Assembly: GCF_039542225.1 (NCBI RefSeq)
Contig: NZ_BAABHS010000011.1
Location: 124,001 to 188,000 of the forward strand
Direction of reading: 5' to 3'
DNA: 64,000 nt
Origin: Yinghuangia aomiensis
GTDB lineage: Bacteria > Actinomycetota > Actinomycetes > Streptomycetales > Streptomycetaceae
In this document: piece by piece, positions 16,105 through 25,418 of the stretch
How positions within the stretch are numbered: the stretch's first letter is position 1
Layout of the letters: each line of letters opens with the position of its first letter
Translations under genes and position numbers: made by a program
Notes under the pieces: model-generated
The model's input: only the letters and a program-made list of their open reading frames with translations
Told to the model about the DNA's origin: nothing
Databases searched by the model: none

Positions 16105-16518
16105 GGGGCGGCGATGACTCTGATCCGCAGGCTCGCCCAGGAGACGGACGGCCCGGTGGCGGCGCACGACGCGGCGGGGCTCGACCGCATGCTGCTGGAG
16201 TGGCAGACGTCCGAGGCCGCGCGCGAAGCCGTCGGCGAACTCCCGGCCGGTGTACCCGCGTTGGGCCCGGACCGGGCGGAGCCGCTGCTGCGCACGGTGC
16301 AGGCGTACCTCCACCACAACAACTCGCCCGCGCGGGCCGCGGAAGTGCTGCACTTGCACCGCAACGCGGTGGGATCCCGCATCCGCCGCTTCGTCGAGCC
16401 GACCGGAGCCGACCTCAACGACCCGGAGCAGCGGCCTCCGCGCCGGCTGGCCGCTGCCGGTTTCTGCAGACCCGCGCCCGAGGCGGCCGGCGGATTTGGA
16501 TGTCGCCCAAATTCTTGA
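16105..16518 (+). pseudogene. PucR-family regulator, C-terminal HTH fragment
   Basis: The frame encodes only the end of a PucR-type regulator: HDAAGLDRMLLEWQTSEAARE, then the PucR helix-turn-helix LLRTVQAYLHHNN, RAAEVLHLHRNAV, RIRRF. Full PucR proteins are 400 residues or more; the N-terminal sensor and GGDEF-like parts are absent. The tail after DLNDPEQRPPRR has diverged from the family ending. It meets the minus-strand remnant at 16008-16097 head to head. It is probably not functional, though a short HTH peptide from the ATG at 16114 is conceivable. Confidence 0.65.
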
Positions 16519-16574
16519 TCGATCGTTAGAGATGTGCGTAGAGTTCTTCTCGAATCATCGTTACAGAAGTGGGG
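16511..16574 (+). promoter_or_regulatory. Duplicated control region, copy 1 (two AACGATCGTT-like sites)
   Basis: This region is an imperfect direct repeat of 18448-18514. It contains two variants of an AACGATCGTT palindrome (CGATCGTTAG at 16520-16529 and AATCATCGTTA at 16553-16563). It lies directly upstream of the monooxygenase/hydrolase operon and is the likely binding region of the TetR protein encoded at 17848-18441. Confidence 0.65.
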
Positions 16575-16581
16575 ATTGCAG

Positions 16582-16884
16582 ATGGTTGCCGTGGGACTGT
16601 TCATCCGCGTCGAGGTCAAGCCGGACAAGGTGTCGGAGTTCGAGGCCAAGCTGAAGACGGTGGTGGACATCGTGCGCGCCGAGGGGCTGGCGGCAGCGTG
16701 GTTTGGCCTGCGCACGGGACCGACGTCGTTCGCCATCTTCGATGTCTTTGCGAACGACGAAGACCGCCAGGCGCACCTTGCGGCGAACTTCGAAGCGCTG
16801 CGCTCGATTGGCGCCGAACTCTTCGTCGGGGAACCCGTCGTCGACCACATCGACGTCAGCGCTGCCATGCTCCGCGGTGAGTGA
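16582..16884 (+). CDS. Antibiotic-biosynthesis-monooxygenase (ABM) family protein
   Basis: A 100-residue dimeric alpha-beta barrel protein: VGLFIRVEVKPDKVSEFEAKLKTVVDIV at the start, then AAWFGLRTGPTSFAIFDVF and a closing FVGEPVVDHIDV. ABM proteins are cofactor-free quinol or aromatic monooxygenases, or haem or aldehyde binders. The ATG at 16582 follows GGGGATTGC. The next gene, an alpha/beta hydrolase, begins 83 bases downstream of this stop and likely shares the transcript. An upstream operator region repeated ahead of the TetR gene suggests inducible expression. The pairing with a hydrolase suggests detoxification or catabolism of a small aromatic or ester. Confidence 0.82.
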   Translation: MVAVGLFIRVEVKPDKVSEFEAKLKTVVDIVRAEGLAAAWFGLRTGPTSFAIFDVFANDEDRQAHLAANFEALRSIGAELFVGEPVVDHIDVSAAMLRGE

Positions 16885-16967
16885 CCGCGACGAACGATGG
16901 CCTGCTGCCGGCGCAGCCCGGCGCCGGCAGCACATCACCCCGTCAAGCCGACATTCAGGAGATCGTC

Positions 16968-17786
16968 ATGGAGACGGCGCGCGTCAACGACACCGAGATC
17001 GCGTACGAGGTCATCGGACACGGCGAACCGCTTCTACTCATCCATGGTTCCAATCTCGCCACGGGCCTGGTGCCGATCGCTGGGGCGCTTGCGGACAAAG
17101 AGCCACCGCTGCAGCTCGTGCGCTACCACCGGCGCGGCATGGGGGGCAGTGGTGGCCGCACGTGGCCGATCCCGGTGCGGCAGCAGGCTGCGGACGCGAT
17201 CGGTCTCCTCGATGCCCTCGGTCTCCCGTCAGCGCACGTTCTCGGCTACTCGTACGGCGGCGTGATCGCACTCGAGACGGCGTTGTCGTCGCCCACCCGC
17301 GTGCGGAGCCTGACACTCCTCGAGCCGATCCTGGCCCAAGTTCCGAGCGGCCCCGGATTCCTGGCCGGTATGGACCCGATCGTCAGCCTCTACGACGCCG
17401 GCGACATGGAAGGTGCTGTCACCGCGACATTCGCCGGCATGGGAGGCCACAGGTGGCCGGACCTGGTCGCCGCCACCGGGCCCGGCGCTCTCGAACGTGC
17501 GGTCCGCGACACGGAACTCTTCTACCGGGACGAGTTTCCCGTCCTCAAGGCGTGGCGGCTGGACGCCGCTCGGGCCGCCGCGGTGAAGAGCCCTGTCCTG
17601 TCCGTGATGGGCACCCGGAGCGGCCCCTTCTTCGACGAAGGTCGCCAACTCCTCCACAGGCATTTCCCTCAGTGCGTCGACGTAGACATTGCCGACGCCA
17701 ACCATCTTCTGAACCTTCAGACACCCGAGCCGATTGCCGCGGCTATTGCGGACTTCCTCCGGCAGTCCGTGCACGTGGAGCGATAG
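16968..17786 (+). CDS. Alpha/beta-fold hydrolase
   Basis: This 272-residue hydrolase has an oxyanion region LLLIHGSN and a nucleophile elbow GYSYGG (Ser95). The late acid and histidine are in VMGTRSGPFFDEG and IADANHLLNLQ. The ATG at 16968 is chosen because AGGAGA lies 6-7 bases upstream; a GTG at 16881 would overlap the ABM gene but has no better site. Such proteins act as esterases, C-C hydrolases or dehalogenases. The operon partner (ABM monooxygenase) and the adjacent TetR repressor suggest a small inducible detoxification or degradation unit. Confidence 0.85.
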   Translation: METARVNDTEIAYEVIGHGEPLLLIHGSNLATGLVPIAGALADKEPPLQLVRYHRRGMGGSGGRTWPIPVRQQAADAIGLLDALGLPSAHVLGYSYGGVIALETALSSPTRVRSLTLLEPILAQVPSGPGFLAGMDPIVSLYDAGDMEGAVTATFAGMGGHRWPDLVAATGPGALERAVRDTELFYRDEFPVLKAWRLDAARAAAVKSPVLSVMGTRSGPFFDEGRQLLHRHFPQCVDVDIADANHLLNLQTPEPIAAAIADFLRQSVHVER

Positions 17787-17847
17787 GCCTGATCGGGCCG
17801 CCAACGGCCGCTGGTGTTGTCTCATCCTTGCAACCACCGGCGCTTCG

Positions 17848-18441
17848 TCAGCCGCTCGGCCACGCGCGCATCGCCGCGTCGGCAATGTGCTGGAGGTCGT
17901 CCTTTCCGGCGCCGTCGCGTGCCTGCGCGGACATCCCCTGGAGCACGGCGGCATAGAAAGTGGCGAGGGCATGGGCGTCGGTGTCGGCCGTGAGTTTCCC
18001 GGCTTGGATGGCGTCGGCGAACTTCGCTTCCAGTGCGCGGAGTCCGCCCGTACGGAGTTCGCGAAGGCGGGCGGCGACCCCGGCGGACTGAGGTGAGCAG
18101 TTGGTCGTGGCGGAGATCAGAAGGCAGCCGCGTGGGTGTTCTGGGCTCGTGTAGGCAGCCGACGCCTCACGGAGAAGGCGCTCGACGGTTCTCCGGGCCT
18201 GCGATTCCTCGGCCAGGGCCCGCGCGACGAACGCGCCGTAGGTGGCCAGGTAGCGGTCAACAGCTTCGAGGAACAGCGTCTGCTTGTCGCCGAAGGCTGC
18301 GTAGAGGCTGGGTGCTCCGATACCCAAAGTGGTGGTGAGGAGGGAGACCGAAGTTGCGTCGTAGCCATGTTCCCAAAACACCACAACCGCGCTGTCAAGT
18401 GCGTCGATGCGATCGAAGGATCTCGGGCGTCCGGTTCTCAT
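17848..18441 (-). CDS. TetR-family transcriptional regulator
   Basis: A 197-residue TetR protein. The helix-turn-helix is at about residues 10-60 (IDALDSAVVVFWEHGYDATSVSLLT, then GIGAPSLYAAFGDKQTLF), followed by a helical ligand domain with Cys in GCLLISATTNCSPQ. It starts at the ATG at 18441 (a GTG two codons upstream is possible). It converges on the hydrolase gene. Its own upstream region carries the same two AACGATCGTT-like sites found ahead of the ABM/hydrolase operon. The natural model is a repressor of itself and of that operon, released by a substrate of the operon. Confidence 0.88.
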   Translation of the reverse strand: MRTGRPRSFDRIDALDSAVVVFWEHGYDATSVSLLTTTLGIGAPSLYAAFGDKQTLFLEAVDRYLATYGAFVARALAEESQARRTVERLLREASAAYTSPEHPRGCLLISATTNCSPQSAGVAARLRELRTGGLRALEAKFADAIQAGKLTADTDAHALATFYAAVLQGMSAQARDGAGKDDLQHIADAAMRAWPSG

Positions 18442-18447
18442 GCGCAC

Positions 18448-18514
18448 ATTCTAGAGCGATCGTTAGGGATATGTGTCGGCTTACTTCTCGAACGATCGAT
18501 GCAAAATTGTGGGG
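18448..18514 (-). promoter_or_regulatory. Duplicated control region, copy 2
   Basis: Second copy of the 16511-16574 region in the same orientation. It contains AGCGATCGTTA (18455-18465) and GAACGATCGAT (18490-18500). It serves the TetR start at 18441. To the right on the plus strand, where a regulated gene would be expected, there is only a transposase scrap. Confidence 0.65.
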
Positions 18515-18555
18515 CGCCGACGCCCTCCCGTCCGATCCGGACGGTACCCGAACTG

Positions 18556-18756
18556 CACACCAAGCTCGACCATCGCAAGGGGCAGGCAAGCCGGTCCCGC
18601 GGCGGGCCGGCGACCAAAGTCCACCTCGCCGCCGACGGCCGTTGCCGCCCGCTCGCGTTCGTCGTCAAGGCCGGACAGGCGGGCGACAGCACGTCGTTCG
18701 AGGCGGTCATGGCCGAGATCCGCGTCCCCGCCATCCACATCTGGGCCGCACGATGA
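18556..18756 (+). pseudogene. IS5-like transposase fragment
   Basis: The frame carries a short internal piece of a DDE transposase of the kind common in Streptomyces IS5-type elements: RSRGGPATKVHLAADGRCRPLAF, then VKAGQAGDSTSFEAVMAEIRVP. About 65 codons remain of a protein of roughly 270. No terminal inverted repeats or intact DDE triad are visible. It sits where a gene driven by the adjacent duplicated control region might once have been. Confidence 0.65.
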
Positions 18757-18790
18757 TCCACAAGAAAGACCCCTATAGGGCGAGCCCACC

Positions 18791-18827
18791 CCGGCCGCCG
18801 CGACTCCGGGTCGTGCGCGGCGGCCGG
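18791..18827. terminator. Hairpin beyond phosphatase gene
   Basis: Perfect 12-bp GC arms (18791-18802, 18816-18827) lie about 90 bp downstream of the minus-strand phosphatase stop. Confidence 0.5.
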
Positions 18828-18918
18828 GCCGGGTGGTCCCGCGGCCGGGGCGGTGCGGGACCGGTGCGGCCCGCCCGTGACGGCGGGACCGCGGGGACGC
18901 CCCCGAGGGGGCGGCGGT

Positions 18919-19833
18919 TCAGCCCACGAGGCGTTGGCGCAGCTTCGCGAGGGTCTGCACGTCGAGGCCGAGGCCGTCGAGCAGGTAGCGGCCGAACGAG
19001 CCGTACTCGGCGGTGGCTTCGGCGCGGGCCGCGTTGATGTAGGACTGGTCGACGGTCAGCAGCGGGTCGAGCAGTTCCGGGTGCTGCATGAGCCCGCCCG
19101 CCAGCAGCTGCTGTTTGAGGGCGTCGTTGCCGGCCTTGAGGTTCTGGTTGCTCAGCAGATAGTCCCCGTCCACGGTCGTCTGCGGTACGCCGACGGCGGT
19201 CAGCAGGATCGCGGTCATCCAGCCGGTACGGTCCTTGCCCGCCGAGCAGTGGTACAGCGACACCGTGCCGTTCGCGATCCCCCTTGCGGTGGCTGCGAAT
19301 TGCGCCCGGGTCGCGGGATCGGACACGAACGTCCGGTACATGGTGAGCATCAACTGCGCGGCCTTGCCGTCACCGAGCATGGCCTGCTGCTGCACCGGGT
19401 CGCGCGAGTTCACGACCGCGTACAGCGTCTGGAGGTAACCGCCGTCCGAGATGGGCAGGTTGGTGTCCGGCACGCCGGCCGGGACCTTGTCCGGCCCGTT
19501 CGCGCCGATCTCCGCGGAGGTGCGGAAGTCGACGATGCCGGACAGCCGCAGGCTCTGCATCTTGGTGATGCCGGCCGCCGTCACCTTGTTCAGTGCCTCG
19601 GAGCGGTAGACGACGCCGGTGCGGACGGTCGCGCCGTCGTAAGTGCGGTAGCCGCCGATGTCGCGGAAGTTGGCGGTCCCGTCCACCGGTATCAGCCGGG
19701 TGGCCGCGGCCGCCTGCACGCCGGCCGGGGTCATCGGGGTTGCGGCCTGGGCGCCGCCGGCGGCGGTGCCGGTGGCGAGGACGAGCGCGGCAAGTCCTAG
19801 CGCGGCGGCGCTGTGGGCTTTGCGGATGCGCAA
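18919..19833 (-). CDS. Secreted tyrosine/dual-specificity-type phosphatase
   Basis: This 304-residue exported protein belongs to the bacterial tyrosine-phosphatase (Y_phosphatase3) family. The P-loop YHCSAGKDRTGW carries the nucleophilic cysteine (Cys196) and the arginine. Upstream, GTANFRDIGGY and VYRSEAL are further family landmarks. The signal peptide is HSAAALGLAALVLATGTAAGGAQA. The TTG at 19833 is preferred because AAAGGGA lies 8 bases upstream; the ATG at 19875 lacks a properly spaced site. It is divergent from the unknown gene at 19987. Two operator-like palindromes between them suggest shared control. Substrates may be phosphoproteins or phosphoinositides outside the cell. Confidence 0.85.
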   Translation of the reverse strand: MRIRKAHSAAALGLAALVLATGTAAGGAQAATPMTPAGVQAAAATRLIPVDGTANFRDIGGYRTYDGATVRTGVVYRSEALNKVTAAGITKMQSLRLSGIVDFRTSAEIGANGPDKVPAGVPDTNLPISDGGYLQTLYAVVNSRDPVQQQAMLGDGKAAQLMLTMYRTFVSDPATRAQFAATARGIANGTVSLYHCSAGKDRTGWMTAILLTAVGVPQTTVDGDYLLSNQNLKAGNDALKQQLLAGGLMQHPELLDPLLTVDQSYINAARAEATAEYGSFGRYLLDGLGLDVQTLAKLRQRLVG

Positions 19834-19918
19834 CAGAGGGTCCCTTTCTGTCGTATCCGCTCCAGATGTCTCCATCTCCGGGGGGAGCAGAAGGCGGGTG
19901 ATCCGGACGCGACCGCGA

Positions 19919-19971
19919 CCATACGCAAGCGCATGGTCGCAGTGCGAGGCTCACCATACGCGTGCGTATGG
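19919..19971. promoter_or_regulatory. Pair of CCATACGC palindromes in divergent promoter region
   Basis: A perfect 18-bp palindrome CCATACGC-GT-GCGTATGG (19954-19971) and a one-mismatch copy CCATACGC-AA-GCGCATGG (19919-19936) have centres exactly 35 bp apart. They lie between the secreted phosphatase and the plus-strand gene at 19987, whose ribosome binding site begins four bases after the second site. The form is typical of a dimeric repressor; no matching regulator gene is next door. Confidence 0.7.
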
Positions 19972-19986
19972 AACGGAGGAAGGGGC

Positions 19987-20856
19987 TTGCGGTTCCGGTT
20001 CCGCGGCCCCCGGACGCCGGACATGCCGCCCCGCGCGATCGGGAGGACCCTGGAAGCACACGGGTACACGGGGGCGGATTTCGCGCGGAGCGAGGTGGAC
20101 CGCATGCGCAACTTGGCCGCACTCCTGTCCGACCTGCCGGAGACCCGGGGCGAGCCGCCGTGGCCCGGGCACGAGTACGTGCGGGGCTGGGGCGTCTTCG
20201 CGTTGCCGTTCGACTCCGGGCACGTCCTCGCGCTGCGCGTCTTCCCGGACAACTCGTTCGCGCCGTATCGCTCGCTGTGGCACCGCGACCCGGGCGGCCG
20301 CTGGTCGATCCACGTCGACGGCCCGCGGGTCGACGCCGCATGCCCCCGCTACTACGGGCCCGCGTGCGACCACGTCGGGCACGCGAAGATCACCCTCGCC
20401 TGGGCGGGACCGGCCACGCTGCGGGTGACCGCCGACAACCCGGCCCTGGACTGGACGTTGACCGCGCACTCCACCTTCGCCCTCGACGTCCTCAACGCCG
20501 TCGGCGGCCTGCTGCCGGCCGCGTCGTGGAAACCGCCCGCACTGGTGCGGATGCGCGAACGCATGGCCCGCGAACTGGGTTTGGGATACGTCGAGTTCTC
20601 CGGCCCGATGCCGAGCGGGCACACCGGGACGCTGATGCCGCAGCGCATGTACTTCGTCGACGAGGCCTCGGCCGTCCTCGACGGTGTCGACCTCGGACGC
20701 CCCGTGCGGGTGTCGCCGAACCCGTACATCGGCGCCGTCCCGCTCCCGGCCCGCGGCGTCCTCGCCATCGGGCAGGCAGCGTGGGAGATCCGCGACCCCG
20801 CGGAGTACGAGCGCACCCGGCGCGACACCGCAGCCGCGGTCCCGCCTACTCGTTGA
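19987..20856 (+). CDS. Hypothetical protein
   Basis: A 289-residue soluble protein starting at TTG 19987, chosen for the strong GGAGGAAGG site 3-4 bases upstream; an ATG at 20023 is the alternative. Notable stretches are SLWHRDPGGRWSIHVDGPRVD, CPRYYGPACDHV and WTLTAHSTFALDVLNAVGG. No signal peptide or membrane helix is seen. The beta-rich pattern and the YVEFSGPMPSGH stretch suggest an attenuated lipocalin or hydroxyneurosporene-synthase-like fold, but this is only an impression. The operator palindrome just upstream implies tight repression, perhaps together with the divergent phosphatase. Confidence 0.7.
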   Translation: MRFRFRGPRTPDMPPRAIGRTLEAHGYTGADFARSEVDRMRNLAALLSDLPETRGEPPWPGHEYVRGWGVFALPFDSGHVLALRVFPDNSFAPYRSLWHRDPGGRWSIHVDGPRVDAACPRYYGPACDHVGHAKITLAWAGPATLRVTADNPALDWTLTAHSTFALDVLNAVGGLLPAASWKPPALVRMRERMARELGLGYVEFSGPMPSGHTGTLMPQRMYFVDEASAVLDGVDLGRPVRVSPNPYIGAVPLPARGVLAIGQAAWEIRDPAEYERTRRDTAAAVPPTR

Positions 20857-20985
20857 CCAGGGCGGCGTCGCCGCGCGGCGGTTCGGCCGACGATGCCGTT
20901 TCGGGCCCCCGACTTTAAAGGTTGCGCAAACACTGAAGTATCATGGCGGCCCGGGTTGTCGTCCTCGGAACCTCGGAGGTTGGCC

Positions 20986-21249
20986 ATGGTGAGCGATACC
21001 GCGCGGCAAGTCCTCGACGCGTGGTCGGCGGGGTGCCCCGTGCCCGCGGAACGCGGCGTCCGGCGGGACTACTGCCCGGTCGAGACCTACGACGACGACG
21101 GCGCCCCGTGGCCCGGCGTCGTCACCGGCTGGTCGACCCTCTCCGACGGCGTCGAGCTGTGCCGCCTGCGCCTGGCCCGCGCCGGCGCCCCGCGCTGGGT
21201 CGTCTACCACCCCGACCGCATCGAGGTCCTGGTCCGCGGCGGAACCTGA
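20986..21249 (+). CDS. Small hypothetical protein
   Basis: An 87-residue protein starting at the ATG at 20986 with a GGAGG site 7-8 bases upstream. The sequence is soluble and aromatic (RRDYCPVETYDDDGAPWPGVVTG, then RWVVYHPDRIEVLVRGG). There is no signal, membrane helix or known domain. It lies alone after the operator-controlled hypothetical gene and before a VOC gene. Composition matches the genome, so it is probably a real lineage-specific gene. Confidence 0.65.
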   Translation: MVSDTARQVLDAWSAGCPVPAERGVRRDYCPVETYDDDGAPWPGVVTGWSTLSDGVELCRLRLARAGAPRWVVYHPDRIEVLVRGGT

Positions 21250-21503
21250 CGGCTTCGGTCCGTCGTTCGACCGAAACGATTCGGCACGGGCGGTGTTGGC
21301 TGGGCCGAACGGGCGGGGAAGCCGGCTTTCCGTTGGGCCAAGCAGGCGGCCGCGCACCCGGGGAACGCGCGAGGCCCCGCCGCCGCCACGGACACGACCG
21401 CGGCCGCAGCAAGCCGGACGGACCGGGTTGCCCGGAACACCGCAAACCGCGGCGAGCCCGCCGGATCCCGGCTCCCCGGCCTCGCCGATGGCAGGATCGC
21501 CGC

Positions 21504-21899
21504 ATGGCTCATCTCGGACTGGTGGCTCTGGTCGTGCGCGACTACGACGAGGCCATCGCCTTCTACGTCGACGCGCTCGGGTTCGATCTGGTCGAGGACA
21601 CGCCGCGGGGTGACGGCACCCGCTGGGTCGTCGTCGCGCCGCCCGGCGCGGTCGAGACGCGGATGCTGCTGGCGCGGGCAGCCGACGACGGCCAAACCGC
21701 GCGCGTCGGCGACCAGACCGGCGGGCGCGTCGGGTGGTTCCTGAACACCGACGCGTTCGAGCGGGACTACGCGCGCATGCGGGCCGCCGGGGTCGTCTTC
21801 GAGGAGGAGCCGCGCCGCGAGCCGTACGGCACGGTCGCCGTGTTCCGCGACCTGTACGGCAACCGCTGGGACCTGATCGAGCCGAAGACCGGCGCCTGA
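21504..21899 (+). CDS. VOC-family (glyoxalase/bleomycin-resistance-like) protein
   Basis: A 131-residue VOC protein: LGLVALVVRDYDEAIAFYVDALGFDLVED at the start, RWVVVAPPGAVETRMLLARA, then GWFLNTDAFERDYARMRAAGVVFEEEPR and the closing FRDLYGNRWDLIEP. It is a complete single module, probably acting as a dimer. It could be a glyoxalase-like enzyme or a binding protein; the substrate cannot be inferred. It lies upstream of a DrrAB-type exporter, but 200 bp away, and it may be independent. Confidence 0.85.
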   Translation: MAHLGLVALVVRDYDEAIAFYVDALGFDLVEDTPRGDGTRWVVVAPPGAVETRMLLARAADDGQTARVGDQTGGRVGWFLNTDAFERDYARMRAAGVVFEEEPRREPYGTVAVFRDLYGNRWDLIEPKTGA

Positions 21900-21997
21900 C
21901 CCCGTACCGCCCGGAGCCCCGCCGCCGATCCGGCGCGCGGGGCTCCGCCGGGTCCGGGCGCCGGATCGGCGGTGTCGGCGCGACTCCGTAGCGTGGT

Positions 21998-22011
21998 GGA
22001 AAAGAATTTCC
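21998..22011. promoter_or_regulatory. Short palindrome upstream of exporter operon
   Basis: GGAAA-AGAA-TTTCC lies about 85 bp upstream of the exporter ATPase start. It is short and could be chance, but it is the only symmetrical element in the promoter region. Confidence 0.3.
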
Positions 22012-22096
22012 CTCGCGACCGATGAGAAACGATTCTGCGGAGAGTCCAAAGCCAGAGAGACCCCACCGGAACGCGACCGTGAAAGGCGAAACGACG

Positions 22097-23163
<1,067 letters not shown>

Positions 23164-23167
<4 letters not shown>

Positions 23168-24030
23168 CCACCGCCGTTTCCACTCCCGCGGCCAAGGACG
23201 CCGACCTGGACGCTCCGGCGCCGGTGGTGGCCGACGACCTCGCCCGGGTGTTCGCCGCCCGCGAGCGCCCGGCGCGGCCGGGGGCGCTGTCCGCGTCCGT
23301 GACGTTCGGCTGGCGCGCGATGCTCAAGATCAAGCACGTGCCCGAGCAGCTGTTCGACGTGACGGCGTTCCCGATCATGATGACGCTGATGTTCACGTAC
23401 CTGTTCGGCGGTGCGCTGGCCGGATCGACCAGTGAATACCTGCAGTTCGTGCTGCCCGGCATCATGGTGCAGAGCATCGTCATGATCACCATGTACACGG
23501 GTGTGTCGCTCAACAACGACATCGAGCGCGGCGTGTTCGACCGGATCCGCACCCTGCCGGTGTGGCGGCCGGCCGCCCTGGTCGGGATGATCCTCGGCGA
23601 CCTGCTGCGCTACGTGCTCGCCTCGACGGTCATCATGACCGTCGGCCTGATCCTCGGCTTCCGCCCGGACGGCGGGGTGCTCGGCGTCCTCGCCGGGATC
23701 GCGCTGCTGGTCGTCTTCTCGTTCGCGTTCTCGTGGATCTGGACGATGTTCGGCCTGCTGCTGCGCAGCGAGAAGTCGGTCATGGGCGTCAGCATGATGG
23801 TGCTGTTCCCGCTGACCTTCCTCAGCAACGTGTTCGTCGAACCGCACACCATGCCGGGCTGGCTGCAGGCGTTCGTGAAGGTCAACCCGGTCACGCATCT
23901 GGTCTCCGCGGTCCGCGACCTGATGGCGGGGGACTGGGGCACGTCGGAGACGGGCTGGGTGCTGCTCTTCTCGGTGGCGTTCGTGGCCGTGTTCGGGACC
24001 CTGACCATGCGGCTGTACAACCGCAAGTAG
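23164..24030 (+). CDS. DrrB-type ABC transporter permease
   Basis: A 288-residue ABC-2 type permease coupled to the upstream ATPase by a 4-base overlap. About 50 hydrophilic residues precede six predicted helices, including DVTAFPIMMTLMFTYLFGGA, VLPGIMVQSIVMITMYTGVS, YVLASTVIMTVGLILGF and GWVLLFSVAFVAVFGTLTM. The family mark ERGVFDRIRTLPV occurs between helices 2 and 3. Together the two genes form a two-component exporter of the DrrAB class, usually associated with self-resistance or drug efflux. No biosynthetic cluster is adjacent, so the exported compound is unknown. Confidence 0.9.
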
Positions 24031-24101
24031 GCCGTGTCCGGTGGGCCGTCGCCGCCCCGTAAGGTGGCCGACGGCCGACCGGACGCAACAGGGGAGTGCA
24101 C

Positions 24102-25418
24102 GTGGGTGGCGGCGCGATTGTCGCGGGTCTGGCGGTCCTGGCCGCGCTGGCCGGGGTGCACTGGTACGTGTGGCGGCGGATGGTCGCCGACACGACACGC
24201 GGGCCCGGCCCGGTCCGGCGGATCGGCGCCGTCGTGGTGGCGGTGCTGCCGCTGACCAGCCTCGGCGCGGTCGTATCGACGTGGGCGGACGCTCCGTTCG
24301 TCCTGCAGCAGGTGCTGGCTTGGCCGGGCTATCTGTGGATGGCCACGCTGCTGTACCTCGTGCTGGCGTTGGTGGTCGGCGAAGCGGTGCGGTGGGTCGC
24401 GCTGCGCGGGACACCCGCGCAGCGCGCGGGGGAGGAGCGGGTGAGCGGCGTCGCAGTGCCCGTTGCCGCCGCGGTCCCCGCGGCGGAACCGGCGCCGCAC
24501 AACACGGCGGAGGCCCCGGTCCCGGCTTCGGCGGCGCCGCCCGCCGAGCCGCCTTCGGAGCTGCCGGCGGAGCCCCCGACGCCCGATCCCGCCCTGCCGC
24601 GCCGCCTCTTCGTCGCCCGGGCCGTCGCCGCCGGAGCCGCGGTCGCCGCCGCCGGGACCGTCGGCTACGGGGCGTACGGGGTCTTCCGCGGTCCGCAGAC
24701 CAAGCACCTCACCATTCCGCTCGCGAAACTGCCGCGCTCCGCCCACGGGTTCCGCATCGCCGTGGTCAGCGACATCCACCTCGGCCCGATCCTCGGCAAG
24801 GCCCACGCACAGCGCGTCGTCGACGCGGTGAACCGCACCAACCCCGACCTCATCACCATCGTCGGCGACCTGGTGGACGGTTCGGTGGCCAACCTCGGCC
24901 GCGCCGCCGAGCCGCTGCGCGAGCTGCGGGCGCGCCACGGCGCGTACTTCGTCACCGGTAACCACGAGTACTTCTCGGGTGCGGCCGCGTGGGTGGACCA
25001 CGTGCGCGAGCTGGGCATCCACCCGCTGGAGAACGCCCGCGTCGAGATGCCCGGCTTCGACCTCGCCGGCGTGAACGACTTCGCGGGCGAATCCGAGCAC
25101 CACGGGCCGGATTTCGCCCGTGCGCTCGGCGACCGGGACCGGTCGCGCACGTCCGTGCTGCTCGCCCACCAGCCCGTGGCGATCCACGACGCGGTGAAGT
25201 TCGGCGTGGACCTCCAGCTTTCCGGGCACACGCACGGCGGCCAACTGTGGCCGGGCAACTACATCGCCGAACTGTCCAACCCCACCGTCGCCGGGCTCGA
25301 ACGCTACGGCGACACCCAGCTGTACGTCACCCGCGGCGCCGGGGCCTGGGGGCCGCCGGTCCGGGTGGGTGCGCCTTCCGACATCACCGTCGTGGAGCTG
25401 GCCGCCAAACAGGCCTGA
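24102..25418 (+). CDS. Membrane-anchored metallophosphoesterase
   Basis: This 438-residue protein has three or four N-terminal membrane helices, a Pro/Ala/Glu-rich linker of about 55 residues, another helix (LFVARAVAAGAAVAAAGTVGYG), and then a calcineurin-like phosphoesterase domain. All metal-site motifs are present: VVSDIHLG, GDLVDG, GNHEY, LLAHQP and SGHTHGGQ. These match the UDP-2,3-diacylglucosamine/YkuE-like class of extracytoplasmic phosphoesterases. The GTG at 24102 is preferred because AGGGGAG sits 5 bases upstream; the GTG at 24096 overlaps that site. The substrate could be a lipid or cell-wall phosphodiester. Confidence 0.88.
   Translation: MGGGAIVAGLAVLAALAGVHWYVWRRMVADTTRGPGPVRRIGAVVVAVLPLTSLGAVVSTWADAPFVLQQVLAWPGYLWMATLLYLVLALVVGEAVRWVALRGTPAQRAGEERVSGVAVPVAAAVPAAEPAPHNTAEAPVPASAAPPAEPPSELPAEPPTPDPALPRRLFVARAVAAGAAVAAAGTVGYGAYGVFRGPQTKHLTIPLAKLPRSAHGFRIAVVSDIHLGPILGKAHAQRVVDAVNRTNPDLITIVGDLVDGSVANLGRAAEPLRELRARHGAYFVTGNHEYFSGAAAWVDHVRELGIHPLENARVEMPGFDLAGVNDFAGESEHHGPDFARALGDRDRSRTSVLLAHQPVAIHDAVKFGVDLQLSGHTHGGQLWPGNYIAELSNPTVAGLERYGDTQLYVTRGAGAWGPPVRVGAPSDITVVELAAKQA

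Noticed and set aside
16881..16967. GTG 16881 as the start of the alpha/beta hydrolase
   Set aside because: The ATG at 16968 has a well-placed AGGAGA and gives the normal N-terminus for the fold.
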